Source of the DNA: Marinoscillum furvescens DSM 4134
GTDB taxonomy: Bacteria > Bacteroidota > Bacteroidia > Cytophagales > Cyclobacteriaceae
Direction: 5' to 3'
Length of the DNA: 64,000 nt
Assembly (NCBI RefSeq): GCF_003386095.1
Contig: NZ_QREG01000014.1
Coordinates: 1-64,000, forward strand
Part shown: positions 39,701-47,143 of the stretch, piece by piece
How the letters are laid out: each line of letters starts with the position of its first letter
How positions within the stretch are numbered: the first letter of the stretch is position 1
Program-made: the position numbers and the translations under genes
Notes under the pieces: generated by a model
Database searches by the model: none
What the model saw: only the letters and a program-made list of their open reading frames with translations
What the model was told of the DNA's origin: nothing

Positions 39701-40190
39701 CGGTAATGGTTCCTATGCTCTTATTGGCGAGTTTTATGGTAGCACCAATCAATGGCTCTCTGGTTTCACCATCCAGCACCACCCCTCCAATTTGGAAATC
39801 ACTGGGGATCTCAATAACTGCCGGTTGGTCATCTGATTGTTTGCGCGAGATGTAGATGGCATTGTTGATTCTGCGAAACCGGAGGTTATGTGATTTGCTC
39901 AACTTTAGCAGAATAGTGCGCAAGTCGGACTCTGGAAAAATATGAATCTTGCCAGTGTGTCTTTTCAGCACTTGCTTACTATAAAAAAAACTAAAATCAG
40001 ATGTAGCCTCAATCTGGCTGAGTACTTCCTCTACAGTGGAGTACCGGGCCACAGAGACTTTTACCTCTTCTAGCGACTGCCCTGAAAGTGTACCGGCTAG
40101 CAACAACTGACAAGCAAGTAGCTGGGCTAAAAAAATATAAACGAAAGTCCTGGATAAACGCACAAATAGGTCAATTAGCTCCCTTTGCAT
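36777..40190 (-). CDS. SusC/RagA-family TonB-dependent transporter with STN signalling domain
   Basis: 1137 residues from the ATG at 40190, which precedes a signal sequence; the frame opens 11 codons earlier. Domains in order: STN domain (about 45-120, VEEVLSQIEATSDFSFFYS), carboxypeptidase-like domain (GVVLDGETREPLIGATI), plug (VRIRGFATVGDNNPLYIVDG ... VQVLKDAAATAIYGSRAANG) and 22-strand barrel ending MFIIGLNLEI. The STN domain contacts a FecR anti-sigma factor, and fecR and an ECF sigma gene lie just upstream, so ligand binding should induce the locus. It imports the product captured by SusD. Confidence 0.95.
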   Translation of the reverse strand: MQRELIDLFVRLSRTFVYIFLAQLLACQLLLAGTLSGQSLEEVKVSVARYSTVEEVLSQIEATSDFSFFYSKQVLKRHTGKIHIFPESDLRTILLKLSKSHNLRFRRINNAIYISRKQSDDQPAVIEIPSDFQIGGVVLDGETREPLIGATIKLANKSIGTITDIHGAFSLNVPDSSDMLVISSVGYQTISLPIKIGVTEYEIILKPKTEDLEAVVVVGYTSAKTRDIIGAISIVDESQIKSLPVAGLDQALQGQVPGVQVSSTGAPGAEAVVRIRGFATVGDNNPLYIVDGVPTKSGLNQFNLNDVESVQVLKDAAATAIYGSRAANGVVVITTKSGGGEAAKISANVYGGVMMPTNLPTMLNTQEYADLLWAAQLNSGVAPSNDLFGNGASPVIPEFLDSEGIVPANTSGTDWFEELFDPGSVQHYAVSVQNTSAKLSNYLSVSHLRQSGIMQHTNFARYNVQLNTSATLGKLTIGENLSLSSVTQQSAPTNQATGSRIIHAYRMNPIVPVRDLEGNFAGPVSGIQGAVNPVALNYLDQDDRLSTLRAFGSMYAEYELADGLFVKSRFGLDLIARNTKNYDPEYHMGITERGETSFLQRDERIAQFVSSNTLLYKRNIGEHFFSALAGTEAIRYQANFSGGASTGFVSDDIDYIQLNNGSGQSSNFSGGSEWALLSFFSRLDYSYNDKYLFSATVRRDGSSRFSPDNRFAHFPAFSAGWRVSQESFLKSFEWLQELKLRASWGQSGNQEIGDFSYFSTYSADAWDTYYAIDGSNDKAQIGFKPTRVGNEDVKWETTTQTNFGVDLATDFGLSASFDYFQKVTKDILIQRPTLAIEGQANAPFVNIGEMFNHGLEIVLGYDQAIEDDIAFGASVNMSVIRNEVKKLADDVVQLTGPVNTTFSRDLTLAVTQVGQPIAQFYGHIADGIFGSQPEVQSHAQQEGAGIGRIRYRDLDENGIIDDRDRTFIGSPHPELIGGVNLYFQYKRFDLKVLGQGVFGVDIYNFTRYYTDFFYDLGNRHSRVLDAWSPTNTDASVPMVAAVDINNELRPSTYFIEDGSYFRLKNIQASYQLPRIKETSCKVYVQAQNLFTMTKYQGVDPEISVLQADGQQNNLDIGIDRGIYPNARMFIIGLNLEI

Positions 40191-40217
40191 ATCTTTGTAT
40201 TGAAGTTTAATAATTCT

Positions 40218-40235
40218 GATCATGTACCCATGATC
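40218..40235. promoter_or_regulatory. inverted repeat in the susC leader
   Basis: GATCATG-tacc-CATGATC, 7-base arms, 28 bases upstream of the chosen susC start. It could be an operator or an RNA hairpin. Confidence 0.35.
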
Positions 40236-40245
40236 ATGTTTTATG

Positions 40246-40288
40246 AAGGGTTTGAAGCTGTTGGAGCAGCGTCAAGCCCTTTTTTTAT
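40246..40288 (+). terminator. hairpin with T run on the strand opposite to the operon
   Basis: AAGGGTTTGA pairs with TCAAGCCCTT, with GCTG/CAGC inside, followed by seven T on the plus strand. No plus-strand gene ends here. On the operon strand the hairpin has no T run behind it, so it should not stop fecR-to-susC transcription as an intrinsic terminator. It may block antisense transcription or form a leader or processing hairpin. Confidence 0.5.
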
Positions 40289-41205
40289 TCACAAGCACTC
40301 CCGCTTAAAATGATTCGTCCATCGTCCTTTTTGATAAGCTGAAGTCCTGGCAGTGCATATTGTAGTCCTTGAATCACATTGGTGAAGGGTTCATTTTCAA
40401 AGCGCCCCATCAGCAAACAATCTCCAATAGCTCCACGAACCTCAATATTCACATCATAAAACTCGCCAATAAGCTGTACCCCCTCACTTAAAGACAAATC
40501 GCGTAAATCCACAATGCCTGAACTCCATCCGACATACTGCGCAATGTTGATGTCTGCTTGTTTTTCCCAGCTTCCTTTTTGGTTGGTCACCAATTCATTG
40601 GGATGCAGGATAAATTTCGCCGACTGGTTATGTACGGCTACTTTACCAGTTTTCACAGCTACGGTGAAATGATCATTTGCATAAGCCTTTACATTAAAGC
40701 TTGTCCCCAGGACACGAGTGATTCCCTGTGTGGTGTGTACTTCGAAAGGCCTTTGCTCATCACGCGACACTTCAAAAAAAGCCTCCCCTGTCAGTTTGAC
40801 TATTCGTTTACCTTCAAATTTTTCAGGAAACTCGATTTTACTGCTGCGGTTGAGAATCACCTCTGATCCATCTGGCAAAGCAACTTTACTCCGGTGAGAG
40901 GAATCTGTACTGGCCACCTGCCAGTTGGGTGTCGCTTGCCACTGTACGTGATACAAGAGTACCCCTATAGCACTCACCAATACAAGCATAGCGGCTATCT
41001 TCCAAACATTGTGGAAGGGTTTTGCATCCTCACGCAGGATGCGATTTAGCTGCTGCTCCTTCACCAACTGAAGGTTGGAGGCATCTGAGTCCTTGTTTTG
41101 CTGCTCCAGACGCTGACAGATCTCCTCATAAAGAGACCGCTCACCTGGTGAGCAGTTACCTGACTCATACTTTCTTGCCAGAAGTTTAAATTCTTCTTGA
41201 TTCAT
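40285..41205 (-). CDS. FecR-family anti-sigma factor
   Basis: 306 residues. Cytoplasmic N-terminal part (about 1-70), one membrane span (VWKIAAMLVLVSAIGVLLYH, about 68-90) and a periplasmic FecR domain (SHRSKVALPDGSEVILNRSS ... GEAFFEVSRDEQRPFEVHT ... VLGTSFNVKAY), then a C-terminal STN-like segment. It holds the ECF sigma factor inactive until SusC signals. Sits between the sigma and susC genes on the same strand, the standard trans-envelope signalling arrangement of Bacteroidota. Confidence 0.95.
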   Translation of the reverse strand: MNQEEFKLLARKYESGNCSPGERSLYEEICQRLEQQNKDSDASNLQLVKEQQLNRILREDAKPFHNVWKIAAMLVLVSAIGVLLYHVQWQATPNWQVASTDSSHRSKVALPDGSEVILNRSSKIEFPEKFEGKRIVKLTGEAFFEVSRDEQRPFEVHTTQGITRVLGTSFNVKAYANDHFTVAVKTGKVAVHNQSAKFILHPNELVTNQKGSWEKQADINIAQYVGWSSGIVDLRDLSLSEGVQLIGEFYDVNIEVRGAIGDCLLMGRFENEPFTNVIQGLQYALPGLQLIKKDDGRIILSGSACE

Positions 41206-41290
41206 TGAAATTCTATTCGGCTTTATAGAGAAGTACCGAAAAGAAGTAGGGTCAGGTACACGAAAATTAAACTTTACCTATGCGTAATAT

Positions 41291-41854
41291 TCAGATAACA
41301 TGAAGCAACGCCCAAAGCAGGCTAACTGTTGCTTTTAGCTTTTTTAGGGCACGTTTAATCTGTGTTTCTACAGTATGCTCTGAGAGGTTGAGTTTTTCAG
41401 CAATCTGCCTGGTAGAAAGGTGCTGCTCACGGCTCATCTTAAATATTTCTTTGCAACGCTCTGGAAGTGCCTCAATAGATGCCCCTAGTCGTAACTCCAG
41501 CTCCTTCCCATACAGCTCCTCTTCGATACTGTCTGGCACCGCATACTCCTTTAGAACCTCTAAAGTTTCTTGTGGAAACTTCATTCGATCTATGTGTTTA
41601 GCTGCCTGATACCTAAGCGCTTGAAACAGATAAGCACTTACGTTTTCGATAAATACTGTTCCCCGTCTTTCCCACAAGTCCATGAAGACGTTTTGGGTCA
41701 AATCAGCCGCAGCAGCTTCATCACGCAAGATACCAAAGGCTCGTCTGTACAGTCGGTCCCAGTAGCGGTTAAAAAGCTCTTTAAATGCCACCGAATTGCT
41801 AGAAGCTATCAGTGGTATCAGTGCCTCATCGGATACATTTTTCATCTTAGGCAT
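41291..41854 (-). CDS. ECF-type RNA polymerase sigma factor
   Basis: 187 residues. Region 2 (SVAFKELFNRYWDRLYRRAFGIL ... DLTQNVFMDLWERR) and region 4 (ALPERCKEIFKMSREQHLSTRQIAEKLNLSEHTVETQIKRALKKLK) match the Bacteroidota ECF family that pairs with FecR. It should transcribe the SusCD locus, perhaps only this one. The Met at residue 4 is an alternative start. An ATTCTTT-ctta-AAAGAAT inverted repeat lies just upstream at 41867-41884 and could take part in its regulation. Confidence 0.93.
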   Translation of the reverse strand: MPKMKNVSDEALIPLIASSNSVAFKELFNRYWDRLYRRAFGILRDEAAAADLTQNVFMDLWERRGTVFIENVSAYLFQALRYQAAKHIDRMKFPQETLEVLKEYAVPDSIEEELYGKELELRLGASIEALPERCKEIFKMSREQHLSTRQIAEKLNLSEHTVETQIKRALKKLKATVSLLWALLHVI

Positions 41855-41969
41855 GCGCGAAATTCAATTCTTTCTTAAAAGAATAGAACTACCAGATGAT
41901 CGAGAAAAAAAACGTATTATGTTAGTCTTAATAAAATTCAGGTCCTCTACAATCAACATGCATTCGAAA

Positions 41970-42461
41970 TCAATTAATTTGATAATCCAACAACCTGAAT
42001 TGGAATTCGTCTCGGGTGAAATTTTCGAGTTTTCCATTACCACCGAATGCCTGTGCACCACTATACAGGCCTAAGCCAACTACGGCTATGCTTAGCTCTC
42101 CCACGTAATTTGCCTCTGGGTCTTCTTTCACCATTTTCTGGATACCGAATGCTACTCCCGCTCCCGCCACCACCAATCCAATCGCTTTCATTGCCAACAC
42201 GGAATTACTGGGCCTCAAATAGCTTATTCGGACAATATTTTCCACATCCAACTGCTTACCCTGTACCAATAAATGATCAGCACGCACCACAACAGGAGCA
42301 ATGTAATCATATTGTTCATCACTTACCTGTAGGATCCATTTCGGATTAAGCTGCTTATATCGTGAGCTTTTCTCCAGATACAAAAACCCGGTATGCTGAC
42401 CAAATGACCCAAGTGAAGACAAAGCAAAAAATAGAACGACCAGTACTCGCAAATTCATCAT
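41970..42461 (-). CDS. secreted protein of unknown function
   Basis: 163 residues with a signal peptide (VVLFFALSSLGSFGQ). The mature part has a beta-rich first half (YKQLNPKWILQVSDEQYDY) and a hydrophobic hairpin (VLAMKAIGLVVAGAGVAFGI ... VGELSIAVVGLGLY) that could be one or two membrane spans. No family recognised. The start could be either of the two adjacent Met codons. It lies 16 bases downstream of the helicase gene on the same strand and may be co-transcribed with it by read-through. Confidence 0.65.
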   Translation of the reverse strand: MMNLRVLVVLFFALSSLGSFGQHTGFLYLEKSSRYKQLNPKWILQVSDEQYDYIAPVVVRADHLLVQGKQLDVENIVRISYLRPSNSVLAMKAIGLVVAGAGVAFGIQKMVKEDPEANYVGELSIAVVGLGLYSGAQAFGGNGKLENFTRDEFQFRLLDYQIN

Positions 42462-42477
42462 TGGGCTAATTTAGCGA

Positions 42478-43812
42478 TCACCAACGTTTGCCTTTAGGTT
42501 TCTTCTTTTTATTGGCGTGTTTTTTCTCCATTTTTCGGCGCCAGGAACCTCCCTGATTGGTTTTTTTATTCTTTTCTTTCTTTTCATGAAACGCCGGTCC
42601 GGGACCTTCGGGCAGCTTGTGCTTCCCCGTATTAATTTCCTTTCGCTTAGGCTTCTCTTCGGGGGTGAGTTGTGGGTTGATCTCTACTTCCTCAGGAAAC
42701 TCCAACTCCGGAATTTCATAATTCATTAGTTTTTCGATCGCCTGCTTGTGCGGCTCTTCCTTTTCGGTATAAAACAAGATGGTTTTACCAGCCTCTTCTG
42801 CCCTACCTGTCCTTCCGATCCTGTGCATGTAGTTTTCCGGATAGGCAGGTGTATCAAAGTTGATCACGTGGGTGACCTTCTCCATATCGAGCCCTCGAGC
42901 CATCACGTCGGTGGCTATCAGCACCCGTTTCTTTCCTTCATCAAACTGCTTCACCGATCGCAATCGGTAATTTTGGCTTTTATTAGAGTGAACGATGCAC
43001 AGTTCATTACCCCACATCGGCTCAAGCTGTTCAAATAGCCGATCAGCTGACTTTTTATTGCTAAGGAAAACCAGCACCTTTGAAAACGTCTCCTTGTCGC
43101 GAATGAGATGTTCCAGCAAGTTGACTTTCGTGTAGAAATTGCGCACCTGATAGCAAGACTGCTCGATGTTTTCCAGCCGGGTACCACTTACAGCGATGGA
43201 TATTTTCTGTGGATTGGCGAAGAAGTCTTCGATCATAGTCTCCACCTCCTCTGTCATAGTAGCTGAAAACAGTAGGTTTTGCCGACGCTCAGGAAGCAAC
43301 TCCAATATGTTGGTAAGCTGAAACCTGAACCCCAGGTCCAACATAACATCTACTTCATCAATTACGAATTTGCGGACATCTTTCAGTGCAAGCGACCGAT
43401 CAATCACCAGGTCATACAAGCGCCCCGGAGTGGCCACGAGAACGTCCATCCCCTCTTGCACCATAGCCGCCTGAGTGCTCAGTGTAGTACCACCGTATAC
43501 GCCCATTACACGAACATTCATGTATTTGGCAAAAGCCTGCACCTGTTCTACTACCTGTACCACAAGCTCTCGGGTAGGCACCAGTACCAGCACCCGCGGG
43601 TTGAGCTGCTCAGAGAAAGATAAATCCCGCAGGATGGGAAGCATATATGCCAGGGTTTTCCCCGTACCCGTCTGGGCTATACCTACCATATCTTTTCCTG
43701 AAAGGATTACCGAAAAGGCTTGCTCCTGAATAGGTGTAGGGCGCTCAAAGCCCAAATCGGCCAGGGCGTTGCGTAATGGGGTAGTCAGCTTAAAATCTTC
43801 AAATACCGGCAT
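42478..43812 (-). CDS. DEAD-box RNA helicase (RhlE/SrmB-like)
   Basis: 444 residues. Q motif (FERPTPIQEQAF), Walker A AQTGTGKT (46-53), motif II written DEVD rather than DEAD, SAT, and motif VI HRIGRTGRA are all present. The last 60 residues are a Lys-rich basic tail, typical of helicases acting on ribosomal RNA or cold-shock mRNA. DEVD keeps the catalytic Asp-Glu pair, so activity is expected. Housekeeping gene unrelated to the flanking uptake loci. Confidence 0.95.
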   Translation of the reverse strand: MPVFEDFKLTTPLRNALADLGFERPTPIQEQAFSVILSGKDMVGIAQTGTGKTLAYMLPILRDLSFSEQLNPRVLVLVPTRELVVQVVEQVQAFAKYMNVRVMGVYGGTTLSTQAAMVQEGMDVLVATPGRLYDLVIDRSLALKDVRKFVIDEVDVMLDLGFRFQLTNILELLPERRQNLLFSATMTEEVETMIEDFFANPQKISIAVSGTRLENIEQSCYQVRNFYTKVNLLEHLIRDKETFSKVLVFLSNKKSADRLFEQLEPMWGNELCIVHSNKSQNYRLRSVKQFDEGKKRVLIATDVMARGLDMEKVTHVINFDTPAYPENYMHRIGRTGRAEEAGKTILFYTEKEEPHKQAIEKLMNYEIPELEFPEEVEINPQLTPEEKPKRKEINTGKHKLPEGPGPAFHEKKEKNKKTNQGGSWRRKMEKKHANKKKKPKGKRW

Positions 43813-43848
43813 AGTGCTCGTGGGTTTGCTGCAAAAGTAGCTATTTTT

Positions 43849-44376
43849 CTACCCCTTACGCTTCAATATCACGGCAGAAAGTAAAGCCACGACCAGCCCA
43901 ATGGGAAAAATCTCCAAAAAGGTAAAAGCCATCATCACCAGCGGGTTTTTATACATTTCCACCCACTGCGTCATCTCTTCCTGCTTCACTGCCAGGTCTG
44001 CTTCGGACATGCCCTCAGCACGATACTGCTCCAGCTGATAGGCCGAATATTGCTCAGGAAAATCCGCCATAAAATTGGGATAGTAGATCATCCAGCCAAT
44101 CACATAGATCACAGATGCCACCAATACGATCCAAAAGCCGGTCATGAATGCCTGCTTAAAGGTAATTACACCTCCCAGGTGTTTATCGCGATGGTTTTTC
44201 ACCCCCACAAATACAGTGGATAGCGCCAGCGCCATGGAAATATAGCCGAGCACTTCTAACTGAGAATAATCCTTATTGGATCCATCCCCCATGATCACTT
44301 GGGTCACTACCCAACTCAACATCATAATGGCTCCTGCTATGGCACCATATTTCAATGAAAATTTAAAGCGATTCAT
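43849..44376 (-). CDS. DUF4199 membrane protein
   Basis: 175 residues with four hydrophobic segments in the arrangement of DUF4199 (KYGAIAGAIMMLSWVV; LGYISMALALSTVFVGVKNHRDK; FKQAFMTGFWIVLVASVIYVIGW; MMAFTFLEIFPIGLVVALLSA). The AGM.EADLAVKQEEM loop before the last helix is also usual. A small inner-membrane protein found throughout Bacteroidota, function unknown. It lies 36 bases upstream of the helicase gene on the same strand. Confidence 0.85.
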   Translation of the reverse strand: MNRFKFSLKYGAIAGAIMMLSWVVTQVIMGDGSNKDYSQLEVLGYISMALALSTVFVGVKNHRDKHLGGVITFKQAFMTGFWIVLVASVIYVIGWMIYYPNFMADFPEQYSAYQLEQYRAEGMSEADLAVKQEEMTQWVEMYKNPLVMMAFTFLEIFPIGLVVALLSAVILKRKG

Positions 44377-44467
44377 ATTCCATTTCCTTTTTTGGTTTCC
44401 TGTAAAAAGTAGGCTCTAGCACCTACGATAACTACCCCAATAAACGGCAAAATTCTGCTAAAACCGC

Positions 44468-44483
44468 TCACCCGAACGGGTGA
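44468..44483. promoter_or_regulatory. inverted repeat in the gap between DUF4199 and TonB receptor genes
   Basis: TCACCCG-AA-CGGGTGA has 7-base GC-rich arms and no T run, so it is more like an operator than a terminator. It lies in the 329-base divergent gap (44377-44705), which otherwise holds the two dyads listed at 44557 and 44587. Confidence 0.35.
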
Positions 44484-44556
44484 TTTATAAAAAATAGTAC
44501 TTCTGGGTTATACCAAGGCATGGTGCTGACCGCTTTGCGAATACTACAATGACGCC

Positions 44557-44573
44557 TAATGAATTTGTCATTA
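44557..44573. promoter_or_regulatory. Fur-box-like dyad upstream of the iron operon
   Basis: TAATGA-atttg-TCATTA has arms identical to the core arms of the classical Fur box (TAATGA-TAA-TCATTA) but a 5-base instead of 3-base spacer. It lies about 130 bases before the TonB receptor start. Iron-dependent repression is a plausible role. Confidence 0.4.
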
Positions 44574-44586
44574 ATTGTAATGAATA

Positions 44587-44600
44587 CACTAGAAGTAGTG
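44587..44600. promoter_or_regulatory. inverted repeat upstream of the TonB receptor
   Basis: CACTA-gaag-TAGTG, 14 bases after the Fur-like dyad. Function unknown. Confidence 0.25.
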
Positions 44601-44705
44601 ATTCGTTAGCCAGCCGTAGTGATCAAAAAACGCCTACCAATAGCGATTGACTCTCGCGTACACCTGGCCAATCTTTGCAAAACCAAATCAGACCAATTCA
44701 TCACT

Positions 44706-47123
44706 GTGAATATTCAACGCTTTCGCTACTTGTACCTCTTTCTACTGATTCCGTGTGCTTCTCACGCCACTGAGCTTACAGGCCTGGTCATAGACGAAGG
44801 TATGAATGCCCTACCCGGTGTGACATTACATGTAAAAGGCACCAACCTTGGTGACATCACCAATGGCCAGGGACGGTACTCTATCCATTTGGATAGCGGA
44901 AACTACACGTTGGCGGTGAGCTCACTGGGCTATATCGATCAAGAAATAAGCATACATGTCTCTGAAACAGACAAACAGCAACTGGATATAACACTGAAAG
45001 AGTCCGTAGATCGTCTGGAAGCGGTCACGATCACTGCTTCGTCCATTAAAGCCACCCTGGAAAGTAAGGGTTTTGCCATGAAGGCGGTAGACATGAAAGA
45101 TGCAGAGCTTTCATCGATACAGGCTACTGATATATTAGACCGAACGTCGGGTGTGCGTATCCGACAAAGTGGAGGAATGGGATCACGAACGCGATTCAAC
45201 ATAAATGGACTTTCTGGAAATGCCATTCGCGTATTCATCGATGGTGTGCTTATGCAGTCTTATGGCCCATCGTTTTCGCTCAGCAGCATCCCCACGAATA
45301 TGATAGAGCGCATAGAAGTATACAAAGGAGTAGTTCCCGTAGAACTTGCAAGTGATGCTTTGGGCGGGGCTATCAATATTATACTTAAAAAGAACTACGC
45401 TCAAAACACCCTCAATACTTCTTATTCTTTTGGGTCCTTTAATACACACCAGTTCAACACTTCTGGTAGCCTGCACCGCCCTAAATCAGGGTTTACATTA
45501 AAAGGCTCCGCATTCTACAACTATTCAGACAACAATTATAAGGTGTGGGGAAACCAGGTCTACACTACAGAACCCACTACGGGAGAAATTGCCTATGTGA
45601 AAGCCACCCGATTTCACGACACTTATAGCAGCGCTGGTGGCAAAGTAGATGTTGGGGTCACGGGTCGTTCATGGGCTGATGAGCTTCTGTTCGGTATGGT
45701 GCTGTCCGAAATGTCTAGGGATATTCAACATGGCGCCACCATGGAGTCTGTTTATGGCAACCGGCGAGCTACCCAAAACACTCAACTGGCCAGCCTGTCC
45801 TTTAAAGACAAATCCTTCTTATCCGAAAAGCTAAGTCTGGAGGCATTCACATCAGTATCCAACCTAAACCGACACATCATAGACACCTCTGCGTACATCT
45901 TTGACTGGGATGGAAAACGGAAAGCCAGATATGACAAAGACGGCAACCGAACCGGCTGGTATGAATACATCTCTGGTGCCGAGGCAGGCAACCCAACATT
46001 GCAAAAAAGTAAAGAGAACGTATTTGTAGGTAGAGCAGTATCTCATTTTCAGCCCACCGACCAGCACAAATTCACCACTAGTTTTTTACACACAGGGTTT
46101 GTACGAGACTCTGAAGACCCACTTCGGCATGTCGACATTAGAGACCTGGAAGATACACGCTACTCTAGTAAAACCATAGTTGGGCTGAGCTACGAATACC
46201 AGGCTTTTCAGGAAAAACTAAAGCTTTCCAGCTTTTACAAACGCTTTACTCAAGCAGTGCGTGTGGTGGAGTATAAGATTTCTGGTGATGATGAAGTAGA
46301 GCTCAACAGGGTCAGACGTGCGGTAAATGCAGATGGGTTTGGCTTTTCGGCTGCCTATGAAATACTTCCGAAAATCCTGCTACTTTCCTCTGCCGAACGC
46401 TCATTTAGACTACCTGTAGCACATGAACTTTTTGGCAATCTAGCCGAAAGCCTGGAACCAAACTATGACCTCAATCCCGAAAAAAGTAAAAACCTGAATA
46501 TCGGGTTTACTCTAGGTGCATTTACTTTCGGCAAGCATGAAGCCAAACTGCAGCTCAACACTTTTTGGCGAGACACCAAAGACAAAATCAAACGAAACGT
46601 TCGTGAAGACGATACTGACGAGACCACTGAGTACATCAATGACGATAGCTACCTGAGTAGAGGTCTGGACTTAGATGTGTTTTATGCCTACAACGGCAAA
46701 ATCCATTTCAATGGCAATATGTCCGTGTTCAACTCCAGGTTCAATACAGAATTTGACGAAAATGGACTGCAATATGACTGGTACCGTGACCGTGAACGCA
46801 ACGCGCCTTTTTTTACGACCAATTCTAACCTGAAATACCATTTCGAAAACGTAATACAATCTGGCTCTAAAGCATCAATCGCCACCAACCTCGCCTACGT
46901 GCACTGGTTTTACCGTGACTGGGAATCCCTGGGTGGAGCAGGCAAAGACATCATTCCCGCCCAAACCGTGCTGGACGTGAGTATCACTTATACCTTTCCT
47001 GACCAGCGAATCACCTTGTCGCTGGATGGACGCAACCTGCTTGATGACCAAGTCTTTGACAACTATGCCCTACAGAAGCCCGGGCGAGCTTTATACGGAA
47101 AAATCAATTTAAAAATTCTCTAA
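44706..47123 (+). CDS. TonB-dependent receptor, likely iron-chelate or haem uptake
   Basis: 805 residues from the GTG at 44706, which places a signal peptide (RYLYLFLLIPCASHA) at the N-terminus; the frame is open from a GTG at 44619 and contains no ATG before the signal. Carboxypeptidase-like domain (LTGLVIDEGMNALPGVTLHV), plug (RTSGVRIRQSGGMGSRTRFN ... IERIEVYKGVVPVELASDALGG) and a 22-strand barrel ending YGKINLKIL. It is not a SusC and has no STN domain. The genes behind it (DUF4374, DUF2271, PepSY-flavoreductase) are the set seen with iron-siderophore or haem receptors. Confidence 0.9.
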   Translation: MNIQRFRYLYLFLLIPCASHATELTGLVIDEGMNALPGVTLHVKGTNLGDITNGQGRYSIHLDSGNYTLAVSSLGYIDQEISIHVSETDKQQLDITLKESVDRLEAVTITASSIKATLESKGFAMKAVDMKDAELSSIQATDILDRTSGVRIRQSGGMGSRTRFNINGLSGNAIRVFIDGVLMQSYGPSFSLSSIPTNMIERIEVYKGVVPVELASDALGGAINIILKKNYAQNTLNTSYSFGSFNTHQFNTSGSLHRPKSGFTLKGSAFYNYSDNNYKVWGNQVYTTEPTTGEIAYVKATRFHDTYSSAGGKVDVGVTGRSWADELLFGMVLSEMSRDIQHGATMESVYGNRRATQNTQLASLSFKDKSFLSEKLSLEAFTSVSNLNRHIIDTSAYIFDWDGKRKARYDKDGNRTGWYEYISGAEAGNPTLQKSKENVFVGRAVSHFQPTDQHKFTTSFLHTGFVRDSEDPLRHVDIRDLEDTRYSSKTIVGLSYEYQAFQEKLKLSSFYKRFTQAVRVVEYKISGDDEVELNRVRRAVNADGFGFSAAYEILPKILLLSSAERSFRLPVAHELFGNLAESLEPNYDLNPEKSKNLNIGFTLGAFTFGKHEAKLQLNTFWRDTKDKIKRNVREDDTDETTEYINDDSYLSRGLDLDVFYAYNGKIHFNGNMSVFNSRFNTEFDENGLQYDWYRDRERNAPFFTTNSNLKYHFENVIQSGSKASIATNLAYVHWFYRDWESLGGAGKDIIPAQTVLDVSITYTFPDQRITLSLDGRNLLDDQVFDNYALQKPGRALYGKINLKIL

Positions 47124-47143
47124 ATCAACATACACACATCATT

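Noticed and set aside
40246-40288. Terminator or attenuator between fecR and susC
   Set aside because: The T run is on the plus strand; for the minus-strand operon the hairpin is followed by no T run, so intrinsic termination is not supported.
42478-43812. Inactive helicase because motif II is DEVD, not DEAD
   Set aside because: The catalytic Asp-Glu and final Asp are kept, and all other motifs are intact.
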